A stretch of 39,350 nt of DNA from JABDJZ01 sp047619685 (lineage in GTDB: Bacteria; Bacteroidota; Rhodothermia; Rhodothermales; UBA10348), in NCBI GenBank assembly GCA_047619685.1, contig JBLHLC010000036.1:1-39350 (forward strand). The letters run 5' to 3'. Shown here piece by piece: positions 1-8,104 of this stretch. The notes under the pieces are model-generated. The model ran no database searches. It was not told the DNA's origin and was given only the letters and a program-made list of their open reading frames with translations. The position numbers were made by a program, and so were the translations under genes. The stretch's first letter is position 1. Each line of letters starts with the position of its first letter.

Positions 1-2
1 TC

Positions 3-149
3 GCGAAGTTCGAGTACCACGTCGAGTTGGGAATCGGCCTGTTCCTGGCCACCGGGTTCGGTATGCTGGTCCTGACTTATGCAACGGTAGGCCTGCAGTC
101 TGTCCGAGCCGCTGTCGCCAATCCCGCCCGGTCTCTGCGTAGCGAATAG
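3..149 (+). CDS. C-terminal end of an ABC transporter permease (FtsX/MacB-like), partial
   Basis: The gene runs in from outside the window, so only its last 48 codons are visible. They encode a short polar stretch, one hydrophobic helix (ELGIGLFLATGFGMLVLTY) and a tail ending in ANPARSLRSE. A final transmembrane helix followed by A-x-NP-x-x-SLR is a common ending of MacB/FtsX-type permeases, which help export substrates or mechanically act on periplasmic partners. The family is inferred from this tail alone; the substrate and partner ATPase cannot be seen. The stop is TAG, and a GC-rich stretch with inverted repeats (151-184) follows without a T-tract. Confidence 0.55.
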   Translation, partial: AKFEYHVELGIGLFLATGFGMLVLTYATVGLQSVRAAVANPARSLRSE

Positions 150-232
150 CGGCCGGACTGCCCGCGGGCCGTCCCTGCGGCCGTTGAGACTATTGGGCCT
201 CCTGCTCGGTGGCGTTCCGCTTGGCCTGGAGC

Positions 233-847
233 TCAGGCGGTTCGTGGTGATCCGGTAGGCATCCCCGAGAGATATTCAGGCCAATTCTGCACCAGGCGGA
301 GAGCGGCATCGACCGTCCGAGTGATGACCTCGTCCTGCGAGATGGAAATGAGACCTGATGCCATCATGACCACGGCACGCTGGGCCATGGACACCATCCA
401 TCCCGAGGCCAGCACGGGCTGAACCTCGCGGAATTCGCCGCTCGACATACCGGTCTTAATCGTATCCACGAACATCTGCAGCGGAAGGGGGCCGAGCGGA
501 TTGTCGCGTGTCGCCAGCACTCCGGTGTGATGTACGGACAGCAGGTAGTTGAACGGCTCCGGATGCTCGGCTGCAAAGTCAAAGACCCCCCTCATTAACG
601 CGACCAGCCGCTCAACGGGGTCCGTCTCGTCTCCTGTGGAGCGAACAAGCGTATCATGGAGTAGGGCGACGCTATGCGCGAAAAGGTGACGAACGAGATC
701 GTCCTTGCTTTTGAAGTGCCGATACAGGTTTCCTTCAGACGTTGCCGCCCGCTCGGCGATCTTGCGTGTCGTCGTGGCGTCCACGCCATTCTGTGCGATC
801 AGGAAAAGGGCGGCTTCGCAGATCGACTCCCGTTTCGTCGTTCTCAT
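233..847 (-). CDS. TetR/AcrR-family transcriptional regulator
   Basis: A 204-residue protein with the classic TetR layout. The N-terminal helix-turn-helix lies at about residues 25-46 (TTTRKIAERAATSEGNLYRH), with the hallmark G-x-LYRHFKSKDDL immediately after it. The rest is an all-helical ligand-binding and dimerisation domain without a recognisable effector signature. TetR proteins bind palindromic operators as dimers and release them on ligand binding. The gene lies 78 bp downstream of the cytochrome gene on the same strand. A TetR-type palindrome precedes that cytochrome gene, so an autoregulated two-gene operon is likely (inference). No clear Shine-Dalgarno sequence precedes the ATG. Confidence 0.92.
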   Translation of the reverse strand: MRTTKRESICEAALFLIAQNGVDATTTRKIAERAATSEGNLYRHFKSKDDLVRHLFAHSVALLHDTLVRSTGDETDPVERLVALMRGVFDFAAEHPEPFNYLLSVHHTGVLATRDNPLGPLPLQMFVDTIKTGMSSGEFREVQPVLASGWMVSMAQRAVVMMASGLISISQDEVITRTVDAALRLVQNWPEYLSGMPTGSPRTA

Positions 848-875
848 TGGGTTGGACAGGCTGGGTGATTCTGTT

Positions 876-920
876 GTGGCCCGGACTCTCTACTCCGCGC
901 CGCGACGATCTCCGGGCCAC
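876..920 (-). other. Inverted repeat between cytochrome and tetR genes
   Basis: The 10-base arms GTGGCCCGGA and TCCGGGCCAC pair perfectly around a 25-base loop in the 78-bp gap between the cytochrome stop and the tetR start. There is no following T-run on either strand, so this is not a standard terminator. It could act as an mRNA-stabilising or attenuating hairpin that separates the expression of the two genes. Confidence 0.5.
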
Positions 921-925
921 CAAGC

Positions 926-1396
926 CTAATAGAGGGCCTGGCGGACGTCCTCCCGATAGCCGGAGTGGCAGGCCACGCAGGCCTGCATAAGCTTGCCCTG
1001 CAACTCCATGACCCGGCCCTGATTCCGCTCCACGGCAGCCTCTGCGAGTTCGGTCGCTGTGTCATGCACCATCCCATCGATGGCGACGAACTGTTCAAAC
1101 CCGCCGCCGAGTGCTGCTTTTATGGCAGCCACCTCCGGCGGCGTAATTCGTGGGTGCTCCGCGATGCCCCGAGCAGCCGCTTCGATCATCTGGAAGTCTT
1201 CATGCCAAAGGCCATCGCTGAGGCGGCTCATGTCCTGGCCGAGTCCGACCATAAGAAAACGAAGCGGACGGGTCTGCACGGTGCTTGAGGGAACCTCGCG
1301 GGCCTGACCGGCCTCCGCGGCAGTTTGGGGGCCGGCCATAAACGCGATCAGGGCGCCGGCCAGGATAGTCGCGAGCACTAAAATACTGCTTCTCAT
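926..1396 (-). CDS. Exported c-type cytochrome with C-terminal CxxCH (class II-like)
   Basis: A 156-residue protein. The start was placed at an internal ATG because it is preceded by GGAGGAG at good spacing and opens directly into a signal peptide (MRSSILVLATILAGALIAFM). A single haem-attachment motif CVACH sits at residues 140-144, twelve residues from the end. Helical segments precede it, and this is the layout of class II (cytochrome c'-like) proteins. It should receive covalent haem in the periplasm and may carry electrons or bind small gases; the actual role is unknown. A TetR-type operator lies just upstream and tetR lies downstream. The frame stays open upstream of this start, but that extension contains no signal peptide. 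Confidence 0.82.
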   Translation of the reverse strand: MRSSILVLATILAGALIAFMAGPQTAAEAGQAREVPSSTVQTRPLRFLMVGLGQDMSRLSDGLWHEDFQMIEAAARGIAEHPRITPPEVAAIKAALGGGFEQFVAIDGMVHDTATELAEAAVERNQGRVMELQGKLMQACVACHSGYREDVRQALY

Positions 1397-1426
1397 GTGG
1401 ACTCCTCCAGTGGGTAGTTTCAAATA

Positions 1427-1446
1427 ATGTGAGCGCTCACTCACAT
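1427..1446 (-). promoter_or_regulatory. TetR-type palindromic operator before the cytochrome gene
   Basis: Arms ATGTGAG and CTCACAT surround a 6-base centre, and the perfect 12-base palindrome GTGAGCGCTCAC overlaps them. TGAG-N-CTCA palindromes of this form are typical of TetR/AcrR-family operators. The site lies 31-50 bp upstream of the cytochrome start codon, where it would overlap a promoter. The nearby tetR gene is the obvious candidate binder (inference). Confidence 0.65.
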
Positions 1447-1508
1447 AAAGACTTGAGTCACAGAGACGTTTCTGGGTTTGCGAGAGATTCCTGGAAAGGC
1501 CGGCTGTT

Positions 1509-1646
1509 GGGGCATTCTTTAGCCCCTCCCGGCCCTCACACCCGGTAAACAGCACCTTCTAAATCAAACAAGCAACGGCGCCTATAGAAACGAGCTACCA
1601 CCCCGCCCGTAAATCAATAAGGTGAGTCAGGGCTCGTTCTCTCAGT
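1509..1646. repeat. 138-bp direct repeat, copy 1
   Basis: This segment matches 4608-4744 in the same orientation at roughly 80-85% by eye. It includes a fully identical block of about 25 bases (CCTATAGAAACGAGCTACCA and following bases) and the shared hairpin GGGGC...GCCCC at its left end. In copy 2 the right part holds the Shine-Dalgarno sequence, ATG and first codons of the next gene. Here the same place reads GTCAGGG instead of GTCATGG, so the start codon is lost. The copy ends one base from the ELWxxDGT gene. Confidence 0.85.
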
Positions 1647-1647
1647 A

Positions 1648-4524
1648 TCAGTGGACCACAAGTAGAGTCGCGTGACCTACGGCTGATCCACTTTCCGCGC
1701 GAAGGAGGTAAAGGCCCGCGGGCCAGTGCGTGGTTGAAAATCGGAGGGTTGGAGCAGCCATGACCCCGTCGTGAAGTACGAAGTGCCGCCTGCCCAAGAC
1801 GTCGTAGGCGGTGACCTGAACAGGCTCGCGCTTCCCAAAAGCGCCCAGCGGAAGGGACACAGCACCTCCTCCTGGATTAGGGTAGGGCACTCCGAGTCCA
1901 GTTGAGATCTCAGGTTCGGCAGGTTGGGGAGCTACGAACCGGCTGACCGGGAGGCTCCACAGCTCGGAGCCGTACGGCGGGATGTTGGCTCCGAAAATGA
2001 CCTTGTCTCCAAGCCTGACGAACTGGCTTGGGCCGGAAGACTCGGGGCCTGGATTGAGGTCGCCTATCATGTAGACGCTCTCGTCATCGGTCGTCCACGG
2101 CTCCCACCCATGAAGTTCGTCCTCTAACGAGAAAACAGGCTGGCCTTCGACCTCCCCGAGAAACCGGATAGTCCCCAGTGAATCGGCTATTTCTCGAGTC
2201 CCCCGGACGGTCCCGTCTGTCACCCACAGAGATGCCGGAACTCCCGGCACGGATCCAGGGAAATAGGCCTTGTCTGCGACAACTTGGTACCCCGAGAAGA
2301 CCGAAGAGAATGGGGCAACGGTGTGGGCCACGACCACGGCGTCACCCGTTGCCTCACTCCAGTAATACGGACGGTGACCCTCGTTGAAGAACAGAATCCC
2401 GTCTCTGAAAGGCGTAATCTGGATTACACCGAGATCGCCGTCCCCACGCCAAAGCTCTTCGCTTCCCTCAGCGGTCCCGTCAGTTCTCATCAGAGCTCCC
2501 TCGAGTTCACCCTCTGCCATGCTGAAGTAGAGCAACCCGTCTCTCTCCGCGGAACTCCGAGGTCCGGCCCCGGCATCCAGATTCCAGAGAATATGAGCCG
2601 TCTCGCCATCTGTTGACCAGATGCGTCTGGCGCCGTTCTCGTCCCGCGCCACGTAGACCACATTCTTGCCGGTCGCTCCGAGCAGTAGGTGTCCCTCCCC
2701 AGTTCCACCCCCGCCTGGACCCCGTATGCGAAGGGCGGGCGCCTGCCAGGCACCTGATGTGCTAAACAGATCTTGTCCGGAAGAAAACACCACAGAGCCG
2801 TCGGCGGCCACGGCTTCTCTTATGTCCTCCCCGTGGAAAATGGGTCGAAAGCCATTGGGTGTCCCGTCGACCGCCAATAGCCCATGAGTACCGGCGAAAA
2901 GGAGCGCCTTGGCCTGGATCTCCCAGGGACGGTCAGCCCACCATTCCTCTGTGAACAGGATATTCCTGAGCGGCTGAGTTCCCTCGGTCGTGCCGTCCGT
3001 TCGCCAGAATTCCAATGGGAAGGTTCCGTCCTTTGCTTGGAAGACAACCACGTCGCCAACCCGAATCAGGTCGCTTGGCCAGCTAGGTTGAGCTCTTCCC
3101 TCCCCGGTGTCGAAAACGAGATGGACCGAACCCGTCGCGTAGTCCAGGTAGCGTATTTCGTGTCCATCCGAATGCGTGAAGGCCACAAAAAACAACCCGT
3201 CACCGGCTGAAACAACCGAATCGTATGGTCCTGAAAAACCAGGCGTGTCGCCGGGTTTGGAGCCACCTGGGCCGGGTACCAGGTCTACGACCAGTTCTGT
3301 GCCTCGCCTCGTCCCATCGCTCATCCACAGTTCCGGTCCACTCGTGCCATCGTCAGCCTGAAAGAAGAGCCTCCCGTTGTCGAAGAGGAAGCCCTCGGGC
3401 CGACTACCTGACCTACCGGGCGCCACGTCAGCGACGAGCCTCGTCCCAGCCTCGGTCCCGTCGGAGTGCCACAACTCAGCGCCGGTGGACGGGTCGTCTA
3501 CAGCGAAGAAAACGCCACCACTTCCGGGAATGAGCCCTCCGAAGCTCTCAGAGAAGACGCCGGGCAACTGACGAATGAGCCGCGTGCCGCTCCGTGTACC
3601 GTCGGAGACGAAAAGTTGATCGCGGTCATCTGAGCCAGGCACGACGATGAACGCCCGGTCCTCGGCCAAAGCAAATCCTGTGATCGAACCCTTGGGGCCC
3701 AATTCGGGGAGCGTGTCGGAGAGCCTTTCTAGATTCTCTCCTGCGGAATCGACGCGCCACACCTCCCAGCCATGCGTCTCGTCTCGGCCAACGAATAGTA
3801 GCGTGGGTCCCAAGAATGTTCCGAACTCCCGGCCGGGCTCGATACCTCCCAGATCAACCTGGTGTGTTCCCGCGACCGTTCCATCTGCCCTTTGCAGGGT
3901 CCTGGCTGGTCCCCAGTGCGAAACGTAGAACGCCATCCCGTCACCCTGATAGACGCTGCCCGAAGTCCTGGGCCCCTGCCAGAGAACGCGCGCAATGGAG
4001 GTACCGTCCGAGACCCAATGGCCGGCGGTACCGCCCTCCAAGGCGAGACCTCTCGGAGTGATTCCCGCCGCACTCGGCGGAAAATCGTACTCCCCCAGTG
4101 CGTTGGTCGTGACTCCGTCGGTCGCCCATAGACGATACATCCGTGAGTCTGTCCCCCGCGACCGATAGAACACCCACTGGTTTAGTCGACCAACCGGTCG
4201 AGGGTGGGTGCCGGTGATTTCGTCGAGCTCATGCGTCCCTTCGGGAGTGCCGTCGCTCGCCCATATTGGCCCCGTGCTGAAGAACAACCTCCCGTTCTCA
4301 TAGACCAGTTGGCTGGCGTAAGACGAAGGCGCCGAGTCGTTGATATCCCGGAGTAGGGTTTGGGCGGACGCAACCTCTGCGCACAGGCAGACGACGAGAA
4401 TGGGTAGCAGGAAGGAGTTCGAGGACAAGGCTAGCCTGTTCAGTCCATGGAAGCGTAAGGCCTCCTCCCCACCTCGGCCGATCGGAGTGTGGCGAATGAT
4501 CCGATCCGTCCGCCCAAACGTCAC
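1648..4524 (-). CDS. Secreted ELWxxDGT-repeat protein with T9SS-type C-terminal sorting domain
   Basis: A protein of up to 958 residues. About a dozen copies of an ELWxxDGT-type repeat run through it, such as ELWHSDGTEAGTRLVADV, ELWMSDGTRRGTELV and LWVTDGTVRGTREIA. This repeat family is found in secreted, probably beta-propeller-like proteins of unknown function. The last ~80 residues (YPNPGGG, then YDVLGRR, then GLYLLRAE) form a type A T9SS sorting domain, so the protein is probably exported through the outer membrane and anchored or released there. The signal peptide core (SFLLPILVVCLCAEVASAQ) begins only near residue 37, so the true start may be the in-frame TTG at 4428 rather than the ATG at 4524. 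The gene lies between two 138-bp direct repeats. Confidence 0.85.
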   Translation of the reverse strand: MTFGRTDRIIRHTPIGRGGEEALRFHGLNRLALSSNSFLLPILVVCLCAEVASAQTLLRDINDSAPSSYASQLVYENGRLFFSTGPIWASDGTPEGTHELDEITGTHPRPVGRLNQWVFYRSRGTDSRMYRLWATDGVTTNALGEYDFPPSAAGITPRGLALEGGTAGHWVSDGTSIARVLWQGPRTSGSVYQGDGMAFYVSHWGPARTLQRADGTVAGTHQVDLGGIEPGREFGTFLGPTLLFVGRDETHGWEVWRVDSAGENLERLSDTLPELGPKGSITGFALAEDRAFIVVPGSDDRDQLFVSDGTRSGTRLIRQLPGVFSESFGGLIPGSGGVFFAVDDPSTGAELWHSDGTEAGTRLVADVAPGRSGSRPEGFLFDNGRLFFQADDGTSGPELWMSDGTRRGTELVVDLVPGPGGSKPGDTPGFSGPYDSVVSAGDGLFFVAFTHSDGHEIRYLDYATGSVHLVFDTGEGRAQPSWPSDLIRVGDVVVFQAKDGTFPLEFWRTDGTTEGTQPLRNILFTEEWWADRPWEIQAKALLFAGTHGLLAVDGTPNGFRPIFHGEDIREAVAADGSVVFSSGQDLFSTSGAWQAPALRIRGPGGGGTGEGHLLLGATGKNVVYVARDENGARRIWSTDGETAHILWNLDAGAGPRSSAERDGLLYFSMAEGELEGALMRTDGTAEGSEELWRGDGDLGVIQITPFRDGILFFNEGHRPYYWSEATGDAVVVAHTVAPFSSVFSGYQVVADKAYFPGSVPGVPASLWVTDGTVRGTREIADSLGTIRFLGEVEGQPVFSLEDELHGWEPWTTDDESVYMIGDLNPGPESSGPSQFVRLGDKVIFGANIPPYGSELWSLPVSRFVAPQPAEPEISTGLGVPYPNPGGGAVSLPLGAFGKREPVQVTAYDVLGRRHFVLHDGVMAAPTLRFSTTHWPAGLYLLRAESGSAVGHATLLVVH

Positions 4525-4607
4525 AGCCCAGCGAAGAACGGCGCGCAGTCAGGCTATCGACCAAGCGCATGGTGGATTGCCCGGTAGTCCGTCGTGCCTC
4601 GGCAGGC

Positions 4608-4744
4608 GGGGCATTCTGGAGCCCCTTCTGGCCCTAGCACCTGGTCAATATTACCTTCCCATTCAAATCAGCAACGACGCCTATAGAAACGAGCTACCAC
4701 CCTACCCGCAAATCTATAGGTGAGTCATGGCTCGTTCTCTCAGT
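4608..4744. repeat. 138-bp direct repeat, copy 2
   Basis: Partner of 1509-1646. This copy contains AGGTGA followed by ATG and the first six codons of the downstream secreted-protein gene, so it works as that gene's 5' region. It also holds CCTATAG/CTATAGG and AACGAGC/GCTCGTT inverted repeats that could form alternative hairpins around the ribosome binding site. The first of these inverted repeats is decayed in copy 1. Confidence 0.85.
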
Positions 4745-5254
4745 TTGGCATTTCTGTCTTTGCTCTTTGTTGGAGCAGTTTCGGCCCAGGAGTACTCCGT
4801 AGTCCTCTACTGGATAGACCGTGGACCCGATGATGTCCACGGTGCCTTGAATGAAGAAATCGGTTCTGCCTTCCGCAATGAGCTGAAACTGAGAGGCATC
4901 GACAGTGACGGACCCGGCCTGGTCGTCTACATGCGGGCGCAGCCGCACCAAACCGCTGACGGTGAAGTCATCGTCCTGAGCTTCGTGGAGGGAAGCGGAC
5001 TCAGCGAGCGCATGATTGAAGCCGGAGCCACCGCCCAGATATTCTATGCAGGACTGCCCGAAGCCGAAGATCCTGATGAGGCACGATTCGTTCGGGAATA
5101 CATGACACGCGAAGTCCTTAGTGGCCAGGTCCAAATCACCAACGTGACTCAGGTCATTTTCTCCCGAACTGACTTGGCACAACAGATTAGCTCATACCTG
5201 GACGACCTGGACACGCGCATCAAGTGCATGCGGCCCGAAGTGCAGTGCAGCTGA
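4727..5254 (+). CDS. Small secreted protein of unknown function
   Basis: A 175-residue protein. It starts with a clear signal peptide, cleaved near residue 20 (LAFLSLLFVGAVSA, then QEYSV). The mature part is acidic, with an alternating strand/helix look and two cysteines near the C-terminus (IKCMRPEVQCS) that could form a disulfide bond. I do not recognise a family. AGGTGA lies just before the ATG and supports the start. The promoter region and first six codons are shared with the direct repeat upstream. The gene converges with the next one, leaving only 13 bp between stop codons. The opposite strand also holds a long frame here, but it lacks a signal peptide or family match. Confidence 0.75.
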   Translation: MARSLSLAFLSLLFVGAVSAQEYSVVLYWIDRGPDDVHGALNEEIGSAFRNELKLRGIDSDGPGLVVYMRAQPHQTADGEVIVLSFVEGSGLSERMIEAGATAQIFYAGLPEAEDPDEARFVREYMTREVLSGQVQITNVTQVIFSRTDLAQQISSYLDDLDTRIKCMRPEVQCS

Positions 5255-5267
5255 CATGAGACGCCGG

Positions 5268-6686
5268 CTAGCGGCCAACAACGAACCTTCCACTCCCGGT
5301 CTGCGAAGGACTTTTAGCGCGGAAAAAGTAGATGCCGGGTGCGAAGTGCCGAGTGTCAACTGAAATGCTCCCGCCAGAGGCCGCCCTCGTCGCGACCGTC
5401 CGTCCCAGTAGATCAAAGACCGTCAATTCGAAGTCGTCGGTCCCAAGGGCGATGGTGATGTCACTTGAGGCAGGGTTCGGATACGCTTCTACCGCCACAG
5501 GAGGTGGCGCAGACTCATTCTCGACTCCCACGGTTCTGACGTCCAGGTGGTGCATATAGCGAAACGTCTCAAGCCAAAGCCCGGGAACGCCGTCATTCTC
5601 CATCATCACATCTACGAGCGTCCTTCCCTCGATGGCCCAGGTTTCGGTCAGTCTTCCGTTCCGCGACTCGCTATCGATTACGGTTGGCTGGATTGCCGAT
5701 CTGATCATGTCGATGTCTGAGACGGGGACAGATTCAGAAAACGTAGCCCGGAGCCATCCACCAACAAAAGGCGGGGCACCAAACGGGGTCGTTCCCACGG
5801 CCAGGCCATAGGCCGCCGATACGGTGTGCAGACTGTCCGAACCCGAAAGCCCCAGAATTCGGGGATCGTGGGTCCAGGTCCACTCACGCCAACTGCCTGG
5901 TCTGAAAAAGACCGGATAGACCTCTGGAATCACCGCAGCATGCCCAACGGCTATGGAACCGATGCTGTAGGTGGGCCAGTTGCCTGTGGTCGATATTTGG
6001 TTGTGGACGGGTTCCGCGTTGTCGAGCCGAAGAGTGATCCGGATAGGCTCTCCATGGGCGTATTCGGATTTGTCGGTCCAGACCGTAGTCTGAAGCCGGG
6101 AGCCGTAGGCAATATTGCCGGCTATCACGGCCCGCGACAGCTTCCCCTCCTCACCCATCCCGTTGTAGCGCATGATCGGGCCCACTCCGGCCACAAGTGT
6201 GACACTCCAACCGGAGTCCAAGACCCGAAAACTCCGGGCGGAAAATGTGATCGCATCCTGAAAGCCACCCACCGGAGTGCTGACCACTCCACCGCGCGTC
6301 ACGGTCACTTCCATGGTATCGACAATCCCTTGGCCCAGACGGACCACATAGGGGTAGGCCCCACCATCCGGGACGGCGAAATCCAGAAGGACCTGCTCTC
6401 GACCGGAGACAAGGCCAGTCAACTGACCCGAAGCATTAAATCGAACGGTATCCGAATGCACGATGCCACCGGCGAGTCGGAAGAACTCCTGACCATCGAT
6501 ATCCACCGCTTCCACCACCGATATTGTACCGGCGCTAACCGTTACCGGGAAGCTGAACGGGGGCTCAATGAGCGAGGTAAACTCCCAGCGATTCCCGACC
6601 TCCAAGGGAATCCAATCCTGTGCGGTTGACTGGCCGACCGAGGTGGCTAGCACGGAAGCCAAAAACAGCGATCTAGGGAATGCCAT
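5268..6686 (-). CDS. Secreted protein with BsuPI-like domain and T9SS-type tail
   Basis: A 472-residue protein with a signal peptide (residues 1-23, ending STAQ before DWIPLEV). Residues ~24-195 form a beta-rich domain opening with LEVGNRWEF, a pattern seen in many uncharacterised secreted proteins. Residues ~200-290 (KSEYAHGEPIRITLRLDN, later a FFRPGSWREWTW segment) resemble the BsuPI proteinase-inhibitor-like fold. The last ~75 residues (EAYPNPASSDITIAL, FDLLGRTV, APGIYFFRA) are a T9SS type A sorting domain. The protein is therefore probably surface-exposed or released. A role in inhibiting proteases would be inference only. AGGA lies seven bases before the ATG. It is transcribed away from the phospholipase-like gene across a 256-bp region with a palindrome. 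Confidence 0.8.
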   Translation of the reverse strand: MAFPRSLFLASVLATSVGQSTAQDWIPLEVGNRWEFTSLIEPPFSFPVTVSAGTISVVEAVDIDGQEFFRLAGGIVHSDTVRFNASGQLTGLVSGREQVLLDFAVPDGGAYPYVVRLGQGIVDTMEVTVTRGGVVSTPVGGFQDAITFSARSFRVLDSGWSVTLVAGVGPIMRYNGMGEEGKLSRAVIAGNIAYGSRLQTTVWTDKSEYAHGEPIRITLRLDNAEPVHNQISTTGNWPTYSIGSIAVGHAAVIPEVYPVFFRPGSWREWTWTHDPRILGLSGSDSLHTVSAAYGLAVGTTPFGAPPFVGGWLRATFSESVPVSDIDMIRSAIQPTVIDSESRNGRLTETWAIEGRTLVDVMMENDGVPGLWLETFRYMHHLDVRTVGVENESAPPPVAVEAYPNPASSDITIALGTDDFELTVFDLLGRTVATRAASGGSISVDTRHFAPGIYFFRAKSPSQTGSGRFVVGR

Positions 6687-6823
6687 GGGGGTATCCTACG
6701 CCATGAACAGCTCTGGAACAATGGCAAAAAGGAGACTACAAACAGGAGGCGCCCCCCGGTCAACAAACCAGAGGACGCGAACCCGAAACTCCCTAGACCA
6801 GGCCCATTCTTACCTGGCCCTAA

Positions 6824-6846
6824 TCGGGACGTCATTGACGTCCCGA
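6824..6846. promoter_or_regulatory. Long palindrome in a divergent promoter region
   Basis: Perfect 11-base arms TCGGGACGTCA and TGACGTCCCGA flank a single T. The site lies between two divergently transcribed secreted-protein genes, 97 bp before the phospholipase-like start and 138 bp before the other start. Such long, nearly gapless symmetry suits a dimeric regulator. A second small inverted repeat (CCAGG...CCTGG) lies just to the left. The binding protein is unknown. Confidence 0.5.
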
Positions 6847-6942
6847 CCTGGAAGCCTGGGGTCTTCCTCGCCTGACTGCAGTTGGAGCACCGCACTCTCA
6901 CCCGAAAACTCGTGGTCGTTCGACGAGAAAAGACATACCCCC

Positions 6943-8091
6943 ATGAAGACCCTTCCTTGGCTCGTCCTCATCGGCCTTTTATGCACGGCCTTCGTGCCTC
7001 GCGATTCTCCGCGGTGGGGCTTCGACGCTCACAGGTTGATTAATCGCACAGCCACCACGCATCTGCCGGCTGATTTTCAGCACTTCGCGCAGTGGGCGGA
7101 CGACCTCGAACGGCTTTCCATTGCTGCAGACGAGCGGAAATGTTGTGATCCAGAGGAATCGATCAAGCATTACATCGACATCGACGACTACCCCGAATTC
7201 TTCTCCGGTCAACTGCCCCGCACTTACGCCGACATGGTCACCGAATACGGGCAGGCAAGAGTGGATGGCAACGGCACCGTGCCCTGGGCCATCGAGGCAG
7301 CGTATCAGGACCTGGTTCAGCACTTCGCCAGTGCGGACTGGGAGAACGCCGTGGCTGCGGCCGCTGATCTGGGTCATTACGTTGGAGACCTTCACAGCCC
7401 CCTCCACTTGACGCTCAACTTCAATGGGCAGCTTACAGGACAGAATGGGGTCCACAGCCGGCACGAGAGCCAGATGACCAGCCGGCATCTGGGGGAACTG
7501 GTGCCAACCCCTCAAGCCGTTTACGCGGTCATCGATCCGCTGTCAACCGTCTTCCAATGGATCGACATTCAGTATCCCGGTGTCAGCCTGATCCTGGCCG
7601 CCGACAACGTGGCCCAGGCTTCCACGGGTGGAAGCACCTCAAGTACGGCCTACTACGATGCACTCTGGAACGAGGTGGGGCAAGAGACGGTGGCCTGGAT
7701 CAGCAATGCCTCTCTCGGTGTAGCCAGCCTGTGGTACGCGGCATGGATCGAGGCTGGATCACCACCTCTGCCGGGGTCGGCAACGGACCGCGATGAGGGC
7801 CCGACGCTCGTGACCACGAGTGTGTTGCCCGCGTCGCCAAACCCGTTCAATCTCAACACGAGTCTGCGTTTTGAACTGGGCGAGGCCGGCGCAGCCACGT
7901 TGATCGTGTTCGACGTATCCGGACGGCAGGTACGTCGGTGGACCTTCGGCGGTCTTTCAACGGGCCGCCACACGGTGTCTTGGAATGGCACAGACGATGC
8001 GGGGACTCCTCTCGCGAGCGGGGTCTACCATGTTGTCATCACCGATGCTGCCGGGTCGTTGGAGCATGGGCAGGTGGTCTTCTTGAGGTAG
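6943..8091 (+). CDS. Secreted zinc-dependent phospholipase C / S1-P1 nuclease-like protein with FlgD-like tail
   Basis: A 382-residue protein. The start at 6943 is chosen because it opens into a signal peptide (MKTLPWLVLIGLLCTAFV); the frame upstream is open but has no export signal. The mature part should begin near W25, as WGFDAHRLINRTA. In the S1/P1 nuclease and zinc phospholipase C superfamily the N-terminal Trp and the following His bind zinc. Further ligands appear in HYIDIDDYPE, GHYVGDLHSPLH and NGVHSRHES, which is the closer match to the phospholipase C side. From about residue 300 (SPNPFNLNTSLRFELGEAG ... SGVYHVVI) a FlgD-like Ig/sorting tail follows, as on T9SS cargo. It probably hydrolyses phosphodiesters outside the cell; whether phospholipid or nucleic acid cannot be told. 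Confidence 0.85.
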   Translation: MKTLPWLVLIGLLCTAFVPRDSPRWGFDAHRLINRTATTHLPADFQHFAQWADDLERLSIAADERKCCDPEESIKHYIDIDDYPEFFSGQLPRTYADMVTEYGQARVDGNGTVPWAIEAAYQDLVQHFASADWENAVAAAADLGHYVGDLHSPLHLTLNFNGQLTGQNGVHSRHESQMTSRHLGELVPTPQAVYAVIDPLSTVFQWIDIQYPGVSLILAADNVAQASTGGSTSSTAYYDALWNEVGQETVAWISNASLGVASLWYAAWIEAGSPPLPGSATDRDEGPTLVTTSVLPASPNPFNLNTSLRFELGEAGAATLIVFDVSGRQVRRWTFGGLSTGRHTVSWNGTDDAGTPLASGVYHVVITDAAGSLEHGQVVFLR

Positions 8092-8104
8092 GCCGCTCAG
8101 GCCA

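Noticed and set aside
151..184. Terminator after the permease gene
   Set aside because: CGGCCG and GGAC/GTCC arms can pair, but the stem is broken and there is no T-tract; GC-rich sequence makes this unconvincing.
1509..4744. Integron attC sites or CRISPR-like repeats
   Set aside because: The direct repeats have no GTTRRRY/RYYYAAC cores, occur only twice, and one carries a start codon, so neither model fits.
4694..5182. Minus-strand open frame of 162 codons
   Set aside because: Opposite the secreted protein at 4727, which has a ribosome binding site and signal peptide; no support for the antisense frame.
5826..6629. Plus-strand open frame of 267 codons
   Set aside because: Antisense to the BsuPI-like/T9SS protein, which has a signal peptide and sorting tail; the frame has neither.
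6568..6942. N-terminal extension of the phospholipase-like gene
   Set aside because: The frame is open but low-complexity and covers the divergent promoter and palindrome; the signal peptide starts at 6943.
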